A model generated the notes under the pieces. That model was not told where the DNA came from, searched no databases, and saw only the letters and a program-made list of their open reading frames with translations. Of a stretch of 64,000 nucleotides of DNA, positions 26,787 to 36,100 are shown piece after piece (position 1 is the first letter of the stretch; every line of letters starts with the position of its first letter). The translations under genes and the position numbers were made by a program. The DNA is from JACJYC01 sp964558465 (GTDB taxonomy: Bacteria > Bacteroidota > Bacteroidia > Chitinophagales > Saprospiraceae): NCBI GenBank assembly GCA_964558465.1, contig CAZLEF010000022.1:27862-91861 (forward strand), in the 5' to 3' direction.

Positions 26787-27875
26787 CTAACGTTTGGGTG
26801 AATTGAAGAGATAAACACCGGCGCCGATGGCTAAACCAAAGCTTTGCAAGGTGAAATCGTCGTCGGCATAATTAAAGTTCTGGGTGAGCTCGGTATTGGA
26901 AAAACGTGCATTTTCCTTTGTAATGTTTTTGAGGAGGCGGTTGTATTTCCCCTCCAGTGAAAAAAAGAACCTTTTGACATGCAGCCGGACCCCGGCTCCG
27001 CCGACAAAACCGAAATTAAAGCGGTTGCGGTGTTCGCGCAATGAAATCATGTCGGTTGAAAACCGTTGAGGATCTCCGCTGCTGAACTCGATTGCCGGTC
27101 CGTTGGCTTCCGCCGATTTGCGGATAAGGACCTCCCAGGCTATGCCGGCATAAACATACGGGATGAACCGGGTATGGATAATTTTGGATTTTGGCACAAA
27201 ATTGTAGGAAAGGGTCACGGGGAACTGGTTCCATCGTTGTTTTTCGAGGAAGGAAAAGGTGGCGTTTGTTCGCTCGCCATTGGGGTGCAGGGCGTTTTCC
27301 AGTTCGGCGGTGTACCGGAAAAAGATATTGGAAAGACCGTACCCGATCCCAAAATCAAAATTGGTGTTATAGAAGTTGAACTGTACGTTGGCCCCTGCTG
27401 TCCAGCCGAATAAATCTTCACTCTGCCGGTTGTAGGATACATTCCGGACGATGACTTCATCCGGTGAAAACATCTGCTGTACAATCGGTATGGACCGGAA
27501 GTAGAGACCCGTTGAAACGGAATAGGTGGTGACCGGGTAGGTGGAGAAGGCATTGCCGAGGTTTCTCAGTTCGGGAATGCTGTCGTTGAGGCGAAAAAAA
27601 GGATCCAGTCTTAAAAGTTCGGCGTAGGTCAATTCGGCCAAATCCAGTTCATCCAGAAAAATATAAGCTTCTACCAGCAGGCCCAGCATATTGCGCCGGA
27701 GGGGTCTGGAAACCTCAGGGTCGTGTGCGCAACCCAATAAATGGGTAATGACTTCTTCCAGCCGGCCTTTGGAGTAATCCTCTCTTGCCAGTTGAAGCGC
27801 CTTTTCGCAGGGGGATTGGCCATAAAGGGTGAATGTAAAAAAAAGGCATGTGAAAAACGCTGTAACTTTTTTCAT
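26787..27875 (-). CDS. Putative outer-membrane beta-barrel protein with N-terminal helical domain
   Basis: 362 residues. Signal peptide to TLYGQ, then a TPR-like helical region (residues 22-100; CEKALQLAREDYSKGRLEEV, LAELTYAELLRLDP) resembling those of Bacteroidota surface proteins. An all-beta region from about 110 follows, with alternating aromatic strands (FDFGIGYGLSNIFFRYTAEL, FIPYVYAGIAWEVLI, FGFVGGAGVRLHVKRFFFSLEG) ending GLAIGAGVYLFNSPKR. A small outer-membrane barrel is likely. Function unknown. Confidence 0.75.
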   Translation of the reverse strand: MKKVTAFFTCLFFTFTLYGQSPCEKALQLAREDYSKGRLEEVITHLLGCAHDPEVSRPLRRNMLGLLVEAYIFLDELDLAELTYAELLRLDPFFRLNDSIPELRNLGNAFSTYPVTTYSVSTGLYFRSIPIVQQMFSPDEVIVRNVSYNRQSEDLFGWTAGANVQFNFYNTNFDFGIGYGLSNIFFRYTAELENALHPNGERTNATFSFLEKQRWNQFPVTLSYNFVPKSKIIHTRFIPYVYAGIAWEVLIRKSAEANGPAIEFSSGDPQRFSTDMISLREHRNRFNFGFVGGAGVRLHVKRFFFSLEGKYNRLLKNITKENARFSNTELTQNFNYADDDFTLQSFGLAIGAGVYLFNSPKR

Positions 27876-27989
27876 CGGAAGACTGTTTTGGTTGACGGGA
27901 TACCGGCCGGCAATCCTAACGGAAAGTAAAACTACAAAATTTCAACAATTCCCTTTAGGCCTTTCATTGGGTTAAACGGCAGCGTTGGT

Positions 27990-29501
27990 TTATCTGGAAT
28001 GGTTCAGGATAATATCCCACAATTTTTCGTAGGGGATGATTTCCAGTTCATCGATCTGTCCTCTGTAAAAAAAAGGTCTTGAATAAATAGCTTTGATGTA
28101 CTTATTGGATTTAACCGTTCGGTCGGCGACAAAATTGTTTTTCCTGAAAAAATAAAGGCAGCGGATAAACTGAACCGTTCGGAAAGCATGCCCGGGCCGG
28201 ATATTTTTATTTTCCATACTTTTGAGCGATTCAATTTTTGTGATGATCTCACCAAATTGCCTGCGTTCAAACAGGAACAAGATCTGGAGGATAAGGTGAA
28301 GCGCCTGAAGATTGCGCAGGGATTTACCATAATCTCCGGAGCCTTTGAGAAATTGATCGGCATTAAAGTTTTTTTTCTGACCCTTCAGGATCATATTCCG
28401 GTTCGGATCGACCAGATTTACAAGAAAAAAGGTATAGCCTTTGAACATCTCCCATTTTTCCCGGTCTTCGACCTCCAGTTTTCTGAATTCGGGCGCCGCA
28501 ACCGTTTGATTCAGAATGGCCATTGCCTGGATATAGTTTTCGGAGTGAAGGGCCAGCAGGAGGTAATACTCCATAAACTGAAACCATTCCTTGTTCGGTT
28601 CTCCAAATTTGCGGATCAGTTGTTCGGCGCAGGTTTGTCCTTCCCTGAACTTTTTCAGGTGCAGGAAGGCCGACATCTTCTTGACCTGGATGGCCAGCAT
28701 CTTGTTCTTCTGGAAGAATAACTGATGAGCGCTGATATAAATCTCGGCCTGACTGGATATTTCGATCACCAGGTCAAATTCCCTGCGCAATTCGTAATAA
28801 AGTGTCCAAACGTAATAAAGATTGTATTGCACGACCGGCGAATCAAATTTCTCGGAAAGCGTTACCAGGCGGTTGCAATAAACCTCCAAAGCTGCGGGCA
28901 GTTCATTTTTTTCATTCAGCGGCTGGTTGTATAGCAGGGATACCTGTTGATAGATTTCTTCCGACTGCAACTCCGCCTCCATGACCGGCAGGAAGCGATG
29001 GAGGTAGCTGTTATAAGTTGCGAACTCCTTTTCGCTTCCGGTCTCGGCTGCACGTTCGCGCAACAACCTGGAACAGTTGAGGATCAGGTCAGAGAATTTG
29101 TATTTTAGCGCGAGGGTTAGAATGCTTCTGGCAAGGTTTTCGGCAGCTGCGCCGGCATTGTTGCTTTGGAGGATCTGAACGCATGCCCAGTCTTTGTTGC
29201 AGTTGTAATAGGTTTTGTCGTAGGTTGTGGCGACGGGCTGGTTCAGGTCGAGGAAAAAAAGGGTATTCAGGAGGCGTTTTTTGAACCTCGATTTCAGTTG
29301 CCGGTAGCGGGCGTCGCCGGGGCCGCATTTGTAAAGCTGCAGGGCTGCCTCCCGGTCGTTTTTAAACTTTTCCGCGCTGAGGGCTTCGTAAAAGTCATTG
29401 AATTTGCTGTTTTTGTGTTTGAGGGAGGTTTCATCAAAAACTTCAATCTTTTTGACCTTTTTTTTGTTCGCAATTTTTGCGATTTCTAAAAGTATTTTCA
29501 T
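27990..29501 (-). CDS. Unrecognised helical-repeat protein
   Basis: 503 residues, cytoplasmic by lack of a signal peptide. The sequence is rich in Leu/Lys/Phe with TPR-like helix pairs across 60-420 (AAENLARSILTLALKYKFSD, LAIQVKKMSAFLHLKKFREG). It has a basic N-terminus (IANKKKVKKIEVFDE) and the motif KSRFKKRLLNTLFFLDLNQP. No enzymatic residues are apparent. The stop is followed by an ordinary spacer and it stands alone upstream of the beta-barrel gene on the same strand. Its role cannot be assigned; a scaffold or regulator is possible. Confidence 0.72.
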   Translation of the reverse strand: MKILLEIAKIANKKKVKKIEVFDETSLKHKNSKFNDFYEALSAEKFKNDREAALQLYKCGPGDARYRQLKSRFKKRLLNTLFFLDLNQPVATTYDKTYYNCNKDWACVQILQSNNAGAAAENLARSILTLALKYKFSDLILNCSRLLRERAAETGSEKEFATYNSYLHRFLPVMEAELQSEEIYQQVSLLYNQPLNEKNELPAALEVYCNRLVTLSEKFDSPVVQYNLYYVWTLYYELRREFDLVIEISSQAEIYISAHQLFFQKNKMLAIQVKKMSAFLHLKKFREGQTCAEQLIRKFGEPNKEWFQFMEYYLLLALHSENYIQAMAILNQTVAAPEFRKLEVEDREKWEMFKGYTFFLVNLVDPNRNMILKGQKKNFNADQFLKGSGDYGKSLRNLQALHLILQILFLFERRQFGEIITKIESLKSMENKNIRPGHAFRTVQFIRCLYFFRKNNFVADRTVKSNKYIKAIYSRPFFYRGQIDELEIIPYEKLWDIILNHSR

Positions 29502-29619
29502 GGGCGATGTCCAGGCTAAGGGTTTCGAATTTCTTTGCTTCAGGTCGTTAATTTAAGGGAAATTTAATTTACCATGTCACAAATAGTGAATTTTATTGAA
29601 AAAATATCGGCTATATGGC

Positions 29620-30348
29620 TTATTTAACCGCGGGTGGGTCTGCCTCAAGGGCGTCGATCAGGTCCTCCAGTTGCCAGGCGTTGCGGATGTCAAAAGGGCC
29701 GATGGTTGTCCGGCGCAAGGCTGTCAGGTAAGCGCCGCTTTCCAGCAGAGCCCCAAAATCGTAAGCCAATGAACGGATATAGGTTCCTTTGCTGCACCGG
29801 ACCGCAAATTCAATATCGGGCATTTCAATTTTGGTCAGTTCAAAGGAATGGATGATTACCTGACGCGCTTCAACAGCCATTTTTTCACCTTTTCTGGCCC
29901 TTTTGTAAAGGGGTTGACCATCTACCTTGATCGCTGAGAAAACAGGTGGAACCTGGTCTTGCGGGCCGGTCAGTTTCAACCGGGTCGCTTCCAGCATGTC
30001 AGGTGTGATATGCGCGTAAGGAAAAGTCTCATCAATTTCCGTTTCGCTGTCGTAGGAAGGAGTTGTGGCGCCAAGGCGGAGGCGACCGGTATAGGTTTTG
30101 TCAAACCCCTGGTATTCGAGCAGCTTTTTGGTGGCTTTGCCCGTACAAATGATCAGCAGGCCTGTGGCCATTGGGTCGAGGGTGCCGGAATGGCCGACTT
30201 TGATCTTTTTCAGGCCAAGGCGTTGTTTGAGTTTATACCGGATTTTGTTGACGACATCGAAAGAGGTCCATCCTGCGGGTTTATCCACAAGAAGGGTTGC
30301 ACCGTTGATGAAGTCGTAATTGCCCGGATGTATGCCTTCTTCGTCCAT
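29620..30348 (-). CDS. truB: tRNA pseudouridine(55) synthase TruB
   Basis: Isomerises U55 of the tRNA T-loop. 242 residues, normal for the shorter Bacteroidota form without a long C-terminal PUA domain. The catalytic Asp is residue 58 in VGHSGTLDPMATG. Other family motifs are LLVDKPAGWTSFDVVNKIR, the Y-x-R segment in KTYTGRLRLGATTPSYDSE, and CSKGTYIRSLAYDFG. It follows ftsX and the DUF3098 gene in a minus-strand operon conserved in the phylum. Confidence 0.97.
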   Translation of the reverse strand: MDEEGIHPGNYDFINGATLLVDKPAGWTSFDVVNKIRYKLKQRLGLKKIKVGHSGTLDPMATGLLIICTGKATKKLLEYQGFDKTYTGRLRLGATTPSYDSETEIDETFPYAHITPDMLEATRLKLTGPQDQVPPVFSAIKVDGQPLYKRARKGEKMAVEARQVIIHSFELTKIEMPDIEFAVRCSKGTYIRSLAYDFGALLESGAYLTALRRTTIGPFDIRNAWQLEDLIDALEADPPAVK

Positions 30349-30417
30349 TTTATCCTGTCTGAAAAGCGCAAATACTACTGCTGAGGGTTTCTGCCATGGT
30401 GCTGTCGGCCGGAAAAC

Positions 30418-30726
30418 TTATTTTTTAAATATGGCGTAGATCACAACGGACAAGCCGGCCAGAATTACCATGGGTGCAAGAACCGTTCTGCGGAAGCTGT
30501 AGATCTGTTCGGGTATCCATTCGTCCGGATTGGGCATAGACCCGCCGGACATCAGAAAGAGCCCGATGAAGATCAGTGCTGCGCCGCCTGCCATCCACAT
30601 ATAATTGCCTTTGTTGAACAGCAACTCCACCGGTTTTTTTTCAGGGGGCCTTGGGGGCCGGGCCGCTTTGGCGTCTGACCGGTTGCCGGTTGAAACAACT
30701 ACCTTTTTCTTTTTATCCGTACTCAT
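30418..30726 (-). CDS. DUF3098 small membrane protein
   Basis: 102 residues: a Lys/Pro-rich cytoplasmic N-terminus (to about 35), two transmembrane helices (about 43-60 and 83-100) and a short loop containing NPDEWIPEQIYSFRRTVLAP. The loop and helix pair match DUF3098, a Bacteroidota family. It is found between ftsX and truB in many genomes, as here. The position suggests a link to cell division or envelope growth; no function is established. Confidence 0.87.
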   Translation of the reverse strand: MSTDKKKKVVVSTGNRSDAKAARPPRPPEKKPVELLFNKGNYMWMAGGAALIFIGLFLMSGGSMPNPDEWIPEQIYSFRRTVLAPMVILAGLSVVIYAIFKK

Positions 30727-30778
30727 TCGAATTTTTGTTATTGGTAAAATTCAAAGCAAAAATGAGGAGAATAATTGG

Positions 30779-31657
30779 CTAGTACAAATCATCCACCCGC
30801 ATCTTGAGGTATTTTTTCACAACCAGCCATGTGCTGGCGCCGCTGATGCCTGCTCCAAGCAGGGCCAGACCGGCAAACAGCCAGATCATGCCTGCCGTCA
30901 TTTCAGCAGTGTTCAGGTCCGGGGCCTTGTGACCGATCCAGGAAATCAACACCATCAGGCACCCGATTGCAATGCAGGCGCTCAGCAGCCCGTGGCGGAT
31001 AGCCCGGAACAGATAAGGCCTGGTGATGAACGCCCAGGTTGCCCCGACTAATTGCATGTTTTTGATCAGGAACCGGTTGGCGAAAAGGGACAACCGTATG
31101 GTATTATGGATCAGGAACCCGGTCGCCAGGATGGTCAGCATCACCAGAACGGCAACGATCCAGTTCAACCGGTTGAGGTTGACGGACAATTCATTGAAAA
31201 AACTTTCCTGGTAATAAACATCCTGAACAGAGGGTTGGCTCAGCAGGCCTTCCCGGATCGCCTTCAGGCTGTCGGTTTCCAGATAATCTGACCGGACATT
31301 GAACTGTATGATATCAAAAAACGGGTTGGGAAGGTCCAGACGCAACAAGTCTTCACCCAATTCCCGGCTCATAATGCGACTTGCCTCCTCCCGTGATGTG
31401 AAACGGACGGACCCCGGTTTTACAAATGTGGATCCGTTCAACCGGTTTTGAAGGGCTTCCACCTCTTCCGGCGGAACGTCTTCTTTCAGTTCGGCTAAAA
31501 GGTTGATGCCTTCCCTCAGTCCCTTCATTAAATTTTGAGAATGAAGGGATAATAAACCAAAGAAACCCAAAAAAAATAAAGCAAGCGCCATGCTGAGGAT
31601 AGCGTAAACATAGTTGGGCCTGGCTGAGGAAGAAGCACTTTCGGAATTTTCCGCCAT
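30779..31657 (-). CDS. ftsX: Cell division protein FtsX
   Basis: Membrane partner of the FtsE ATPase; together they activate peptidoglycan hydrolases at the septum. 292 residues with the standard layout: an N-terminal cytoplasmic tail, TM1 at about 17-38, an extracellular domain at 40-165 (ELKEDVPPEEVEALQNRL, VYYQESFFNELSVNLNRL), then three TM helices with the conserved IRLSLFANRFLIKNMQLVGAT and a C-terminal YLKMRVDDLY. ftsE is not adjacent, which is usual in Bacteroidota. First gene of the ftsX-DUF3098-truB operon. Confidence 0.95.
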   Translation of the reverse strand: MAENSESASSSARPNYVYAILSMALALFFLGFFGLLSLHSQNLMKGLREGINLLAELKEDVPPEEVEALQNRLNGSTFVKPGSVRFTSREEASRIMSRELGEDLLRLDLPNPFFDIIQFNVRSDYLETDSLKAIREGLLSQPSVQDVYYQESFFNELSVNLNRLNWIVAVLVMLTILATGFLIHNTIRLSLFANRFLIKNMQLVGATWAFITRPYLFRAIRHGLLSACIAIGCLMVLISWIGHKAPDLNTAEMTAGMIWLFAGLALLGAGISGASTWLVVKKYLKMRVDDLY

Positions 31658-31746
31658 TTTTGGTCAAATATGCCGCGAAGATAACAACTTTGGCTGACAG
31701 GCGGAGGCTTCCGGGTTTTTGAACCGGGTTTGACCATTAATTTTAT

Positions 31747-31764
31747 TAACTTTGACTAAATTTG
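31747..31764 (+). promoter_or_regulatory. Two overlapping -7-like elements before the 31768 gene
   Basis: TAACTTTG (31747-31754) and TAAATTTG (31757-31764) both match TAnnTTTG. Only the first lies far enough upstream of the ATG at 31768 to leave a leader. The usual -33 spacing is not well met. Confidence 0.35.
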
Positions 31765-31767
31765 CGC

Positions 31768-32226
31768 ATGAAATCTCCTTCCGATATTTTTTTTAAACGG
31801 ATCAGCAATCCGGTTTTTCAGGCCTTGGTTGGCCTGGGAATGGTATTCGTCCTGACAACGGCCGGAAAACTGGTTGGGCTCACCGGCCTGATCACGGTTT
31901 CGGAACGTTTCCCGTGGATGACTGCGGCAGCCACCATGCTGTTGTTTGCCATGTTCAACAGCATGATCTCCCTTTCAACCCCCAATATGGCATGGTACTG
32001 GGGAAGATCCTTGTACGGATTCATGGGGTTGGCAACCGGGGCGGGGTTCCTGGCCTACCTTTTTTCCTCCATTCCGATCGGTGAGGCGGGGTCCTACCGG
32101 TGGATCTATGTGGTGGTCGCTTTTGGTTACCTGATTTTTTTGATCATCGTTACCCTGATCCGGAAAATTGTCGAGTTTGCAGAAAAGGAAGAATGGACGC
32201 AACCGCGACAACGAAGGGGGCGGTAA
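31768..32226 (+). CDS. Four-helix membrane protein, unrecognised
   Basis: 152 residues from the ATG at 31768, preferred over the TTG at 31762 that lies in the promoter motif. Four transmembrane helices are seen: about 15-37, 50-68, 78-100 and 110-132. A charged C-terminal tail (RKIVEFAEKEEWTQPRQRRGR) follows. It is divergent from ftsX and 30 bp ahead of msrB, so it may be cotranscribed with the latter. No family could be named. Confidence 0.72.
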   Translation: MKSPSDIFFKRISNPVFQALVGLGMVFVLTTAGKLVGLTGLITVSERFPWMTAAATMLLFAMFNSMISLSTPNMAWYWGRSLYGFMGLATGAGFLAYLFSSIPIGEAGSYRWIYVVVAFGYLIFLIIVTLIRKIVEFAEKEEWTQPRQRRGR

Positions 32227-32231
32227 TGCCA

Positions 32232-32239
32232 TATTTTTG
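32232..32239 (+). promoter_or_regulatory. -7 promoter element before msrB
   Basis: TATTTTTG matches TAnnTTTG, 17 bp before the msrB ATG. No clear -33 element. Confidence 0.35.
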
Positions 32240-32256
32240 CCCTAAAATTTCAAAAC

Positions 32257-32772
32257 ATGCGTTTTATCCTCACTATTTTTTTCGGATTGTTCCTGATCAC
32301 ATCCTGCCAGAGAGCGCAACAATCCGCGAATGGAAACCCGGCCGCCGGCGCGATCAACCCGGAAATTGTCAAAATTGAAAAAACAGATGCAGAATGGAAA
32401 GCCCGGTTGTCTGAACTGGAATACCATGTGCTCCGTCAGGCAGGCACCGAACGGGCTTTTTCCGGAAAATACTGGGACAACCACGAGGAGGGTATCTATA
32501 ACTGCAAAGCCTGCGGCCTTCCGCTGTTCGACTCCAAAACCAAATTTGAATCCGGAACCGGCTGGCCCAGCTTCTACGAGCCGGTCAACAAGGGGAACGT
32601 GATCGAGAAATCAGATCATTCCTACGGCATGGTCCGGGTTGAAGTATTGTGCGCCCGTTGCGACGGCCACCTTGGCCATGTTTTCGACGACGGCCCGGAA
32701 CCCACCGGCCTGCGGTACTGCATGAATTCCGTTTCTCTGGACTTTAAACCATCCGGGACTAAAAAAAATTAA
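32257..32772 (+). CDS. msrB: Peptide-methionine (R)-S-oxide reductase MsrB, lipoprotein form
   Basis: Reduces methionine-R-sulfoxide in proteins. The 171-residue product has a lipoprotein signal with lipobox ITSC (Cys about 17), so it acts on periplasmic or outer-membrane substrates. The MsrB domain follows: zinc cysteines CKAC and CARC, GTGWPSFYEPV, CDGHLGHVFDDGP, and the catalytic Cys155 in RYCMNSVSLDF. The domain is complete and typical in length. Confidence 0.96.
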   Translation: MRFILTIFFGLFLITSCQRAQQSANGNPAAGAINPEIVKIEKTDAEWKARLSELEYHVLRQAGTERAFSGKYWDNHEEGIYNCKACGLPLFDSKTKFESGTGWPSFYEPVNKGNVIEKSDHSYGMVRVEVLCARCDGHLGHVFDDGPEPTGLRYCMNSVSLDFKPSGTKKN

Positions 32773-32820
32773 GCGCAAACCGTAACCTGACAGGCCGCTT
32801 TTCGTTATAACATGAGTTAT

Positions 32821-33067
32821 CCTTAACCACCAGGACACAAAGGAATCACAAGGGACGCCAAGAAAATTGGGCCCTTTGTGCAATATTCGTATTAAAACCT
32901 CCCGAAAAGCTGGATAAGTTGTTTTAAAACAAGAATCATCCATAACCACAAGGACACAAAGGAACCACAAGGGACGCCAAGAAAATTGTGCCCTTTGTGC
33001 AATCTTCGTGCCTTTGTGTTAAAACCTCCCGGAAAGCCGGATAAGTTGTTTTAAAACAAGAATCATC
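32821..33067. repeat. Tandem 119/127-bp direct repeat with internal hairpins
   Basis: Two copies run from 32821 and about 32941, sharing AACCAC..AGGACACAAAGG, CACAAGGGACGCCAAG, GCCCTTTGTGCAAT, AAAACCTCCC and AAACAAGAATCATC. The second is about 8 bp longer (CCTTTGTG). Within each, CACAAGGG can pair with CCCTTTGTG. Part of a 394-bp spacer between msrB and the protease gene that holds no gene. Confidence 0.85.
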
Positions 33068-33103
33068 CCGAACTTCAGCCTGGGTCAAAATTCGGGATGA
33101 CTC
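33063..33103 (-). repeat. Dispersed 41-bp palindromic element, second copy
   Basis: On the minus strand it reads GAGTCATCCCGAATTTTG, a variable centre, then TTCGGGATGA. It is the same 41-bp length and arms as 20464-20504, in inverted orientation, and directly follows the tandem repeat. Confidence 0.85.
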
Positions 33104-33166
33104 AGGTGTATTTTTTCTCATATCCCTTGCCGATTTGATTTTCTTGCACAATAATCCAAACCTGGT

Positions 33167-36100
33167 ATGAAAAACAATTTTTACACCTTTTCAACCCTTC
33201 ATTTGTTTTTTTTGATGTTTTTCCTGTTGTCCGGCCCCGGTTCGGCCGTTCATGCCCAGATCAGCAGGGGAGGGGCCCCCAGAAGTTTCCGTACGACCCT
33301 TGCCGGTGACATTCCTGCAGTGGTTACCCCCGCGGTTGACCTGGTAAAGATCCGCCTGGAAGATGAAGAAAATGACCGGACCAATAGCCCGATCCGGTTT
33401 GCCATCCCCTTTAAAGTGCATTACAGTTTGTCCAATTCCGGAAAATGGGAGGAATTGCCCGGTGGCGACCGGATCTGGCGGCTCCGGATCCATTGTCCAG
33501 GCGCCCAATCCGTCAATTTTTTGTACGACGACTTTTATATGCCCGAAGGCGGGTTGTTCTATATTTATTCACCCGACCGAAGCCGGATCCTCGGCGCATT
33601 CGGCGCGCACAATAACCGGCCCTACAGCGGGTTTGCCACTGCGGTACTGACGGGGGAAGAGGCCATTCTGGAGTACTACGAACCGGTTGAGCATCGCGGT
33701 CAGGGGCGGATCGCCGTTTCCCAGATCGCACATGGGTACCGTTTCTTCGGGGAAGACGGGAGCGAGGGCCTGGGCGATTCCGGGTCATGCCAGGTCAACG
33801 TTAACTGCTCGCCCGAGGGCGACAACTGGCAAACGGAAAAAAGAAGTGTGGCCCGCATCGTGGTCAACGGCTCATCCTTGTGCACTGGTACCCTGATCAA
33901 TAATTCCGCACAAGACTGCACACCCTATTTCCTCACCGCCAACCATTGCATTGAAGGCAGTTATGACGCGGTTACCAACCCCAACATTCCGGGTTTTGTT
34001 TTTTACTGGAACTATGAACGGCCGGGTTGCCCCAATACGGGGACGCCACCCGACGAAACAACCGTTGGCGCAACCGTGGTCGCCAATCCCAGCGTTGGCG
34101 GTAATGCCGCCGCTTCTTCCGATTTTGCCCTGCTTCGGCTCAACTCCAACCCGGCAGATGTTTACAGTGTTCATTTTGCGGGATTTGACGCCTCGGGTCA
34201 ACCCGGAACCGGCGGCGTCGGCATCCACCACCCCGCAGGCGACGCAAAAAAAATAGCCACCCACAATATCACCCCCACGTCTGTGGTGAGTGATCATTAT
34301 TGGAGGGTGTTCTGGCTGCAAACGGCTAACGGCTGGAGTGTGACGGAAGGAGGCTCCTCCGGCTCAGGCCTGTTCAACAGCAATAAAAAACTGATTGGCC
34401 AATTGTTCGGCGGTTTTGCAGGGGGGCAACCTAACTGCTCGAACCCTGCAAATGACGAAGGTGATTACGGCAAGCTTTCCTGGTCGTGGAACAATGACGG
34501 CGCAACCGACAGCCGGCGCAGACTGCGGGATTGGCTCGATCCCGTAGGCGGCGGCTCCATCACCGTGGTAAACGGCCAGTCAAGCTGCATCCCTTTGAAT
34601 TGCCAGTTGAATAACGCAGGCCTCTCCGATATAACTTGTAACGATAATGGCACGGAAACCCCAACAGACGATTATTTTACCTTTACCCTGAACCCCACTG
34701 GCGACGACCTGGCCCTGACTTATACCGTATCCGGCGCTAATATCACCCCCACAACCGGCGCCTACGGGGCCCCGACCACATTTACCGCCCCGGCAGGGTC
34801 GGCCGGCGGCAACAACCTCAACCTGACGATTTCAGACGCCTTCAGCCAGGGCTGCCAGCTCGCAGTTACGGTAGTGGCGCCAGGGACCTGCAGCGCCATC
34901 GTCCCTTGTTCGATCAGCAGCGCAGGCTTGTCCAATGTCCAATGCCATAACAACGGTACAACCAATAACCCCGCCGACGATTATATCACTTTCCGGCTGC
35001 TTGTATCGGGGATCAATACCAGTTCCACCTACAAAGTCCTCGGTCCCATATCCGGGACAAACAGGGGGACTTACGGCGTACCTAAAACCTTCCGGACCAA
35101 TTCCGGTACGGCCGGTAATGGAAACGTTACCATCACTTTGCAGGACCTGAACGATACCGGCTGCACTTTGCAATTTGTCCTCACCGACCCGGGTGTTTGC
35201 AGTTCGGCGCCGCCGCCTTGCGCGATCACCGCTTCCGGGATCTCCGGGATAACCTGCAACGATAACGGGTCGCCGGCCAATGCATCCGATGACCGGATCG
35301 TCTTCACCCTGGCGCCAACCGGGGTTTCCACCGGTACTTCCTACACGATCAGCGGAGCTGCGCTCTCCCCGCAAACCGGGGTTTTTGGGCAGAGCGCCAT
35401 CTTCACAGCAGCGGCAGGTACAGCCGGTAGCGGTAATCTAAATCTTGTTATATCGGATGTCAGCAACCCGGGATGCCAATTGTCCGTCGTGGTCAATGAC
35501 CCTGGGTCTTGTTCCGCAGGTGGGCCCGTGTGTTCAATCGCGGGGGCCAATCTTTCCAATGTCGCCTGCCAGGATAACGGCACGCCTTCCGACCCTTCCG
35601 ACGATTTCATCGGCTTTTCCCTGAATCCCACCGGATCAGCATTAAGCGCAGGATACACCGTCAGCGGCGCTGCGATCACTCCTTCGGGAGGGAATTACGG
35701 CGGCAATACCGCTTTTTTCACATTACCGGGGACGGCCGGAGACGGGAATTTGAACCTGCTCATTTCAGATAATAACCAGGCAGGATGTCAGTTGTCTGTG
35801 TTGGTAACAGACCCGGGAACCTGTTCCGATTTCTCCGGCCCTGATTGCAGCGTTCAAGCTGCGGGTTGTCAAAACACGACGATCAATATCGGCGCCAATG
35901 ACGCAGCAGTACTCAATTTGCAGTCACTGGTGGTTTCCCCCGACCCCTCCTGCAGTTACCAGGTGCAGTTGATCAGTCCGAGGAGCAATGTTTTTACCTG
36001 CGGCAGTTTGGGCGTGAGATCGGTCACCATCCGGGTCACGGATAACAACGGGCAAGCCAAAACCTGTTCCGTGCTGGTAACCGTTGCCGACCCGGCCGGG

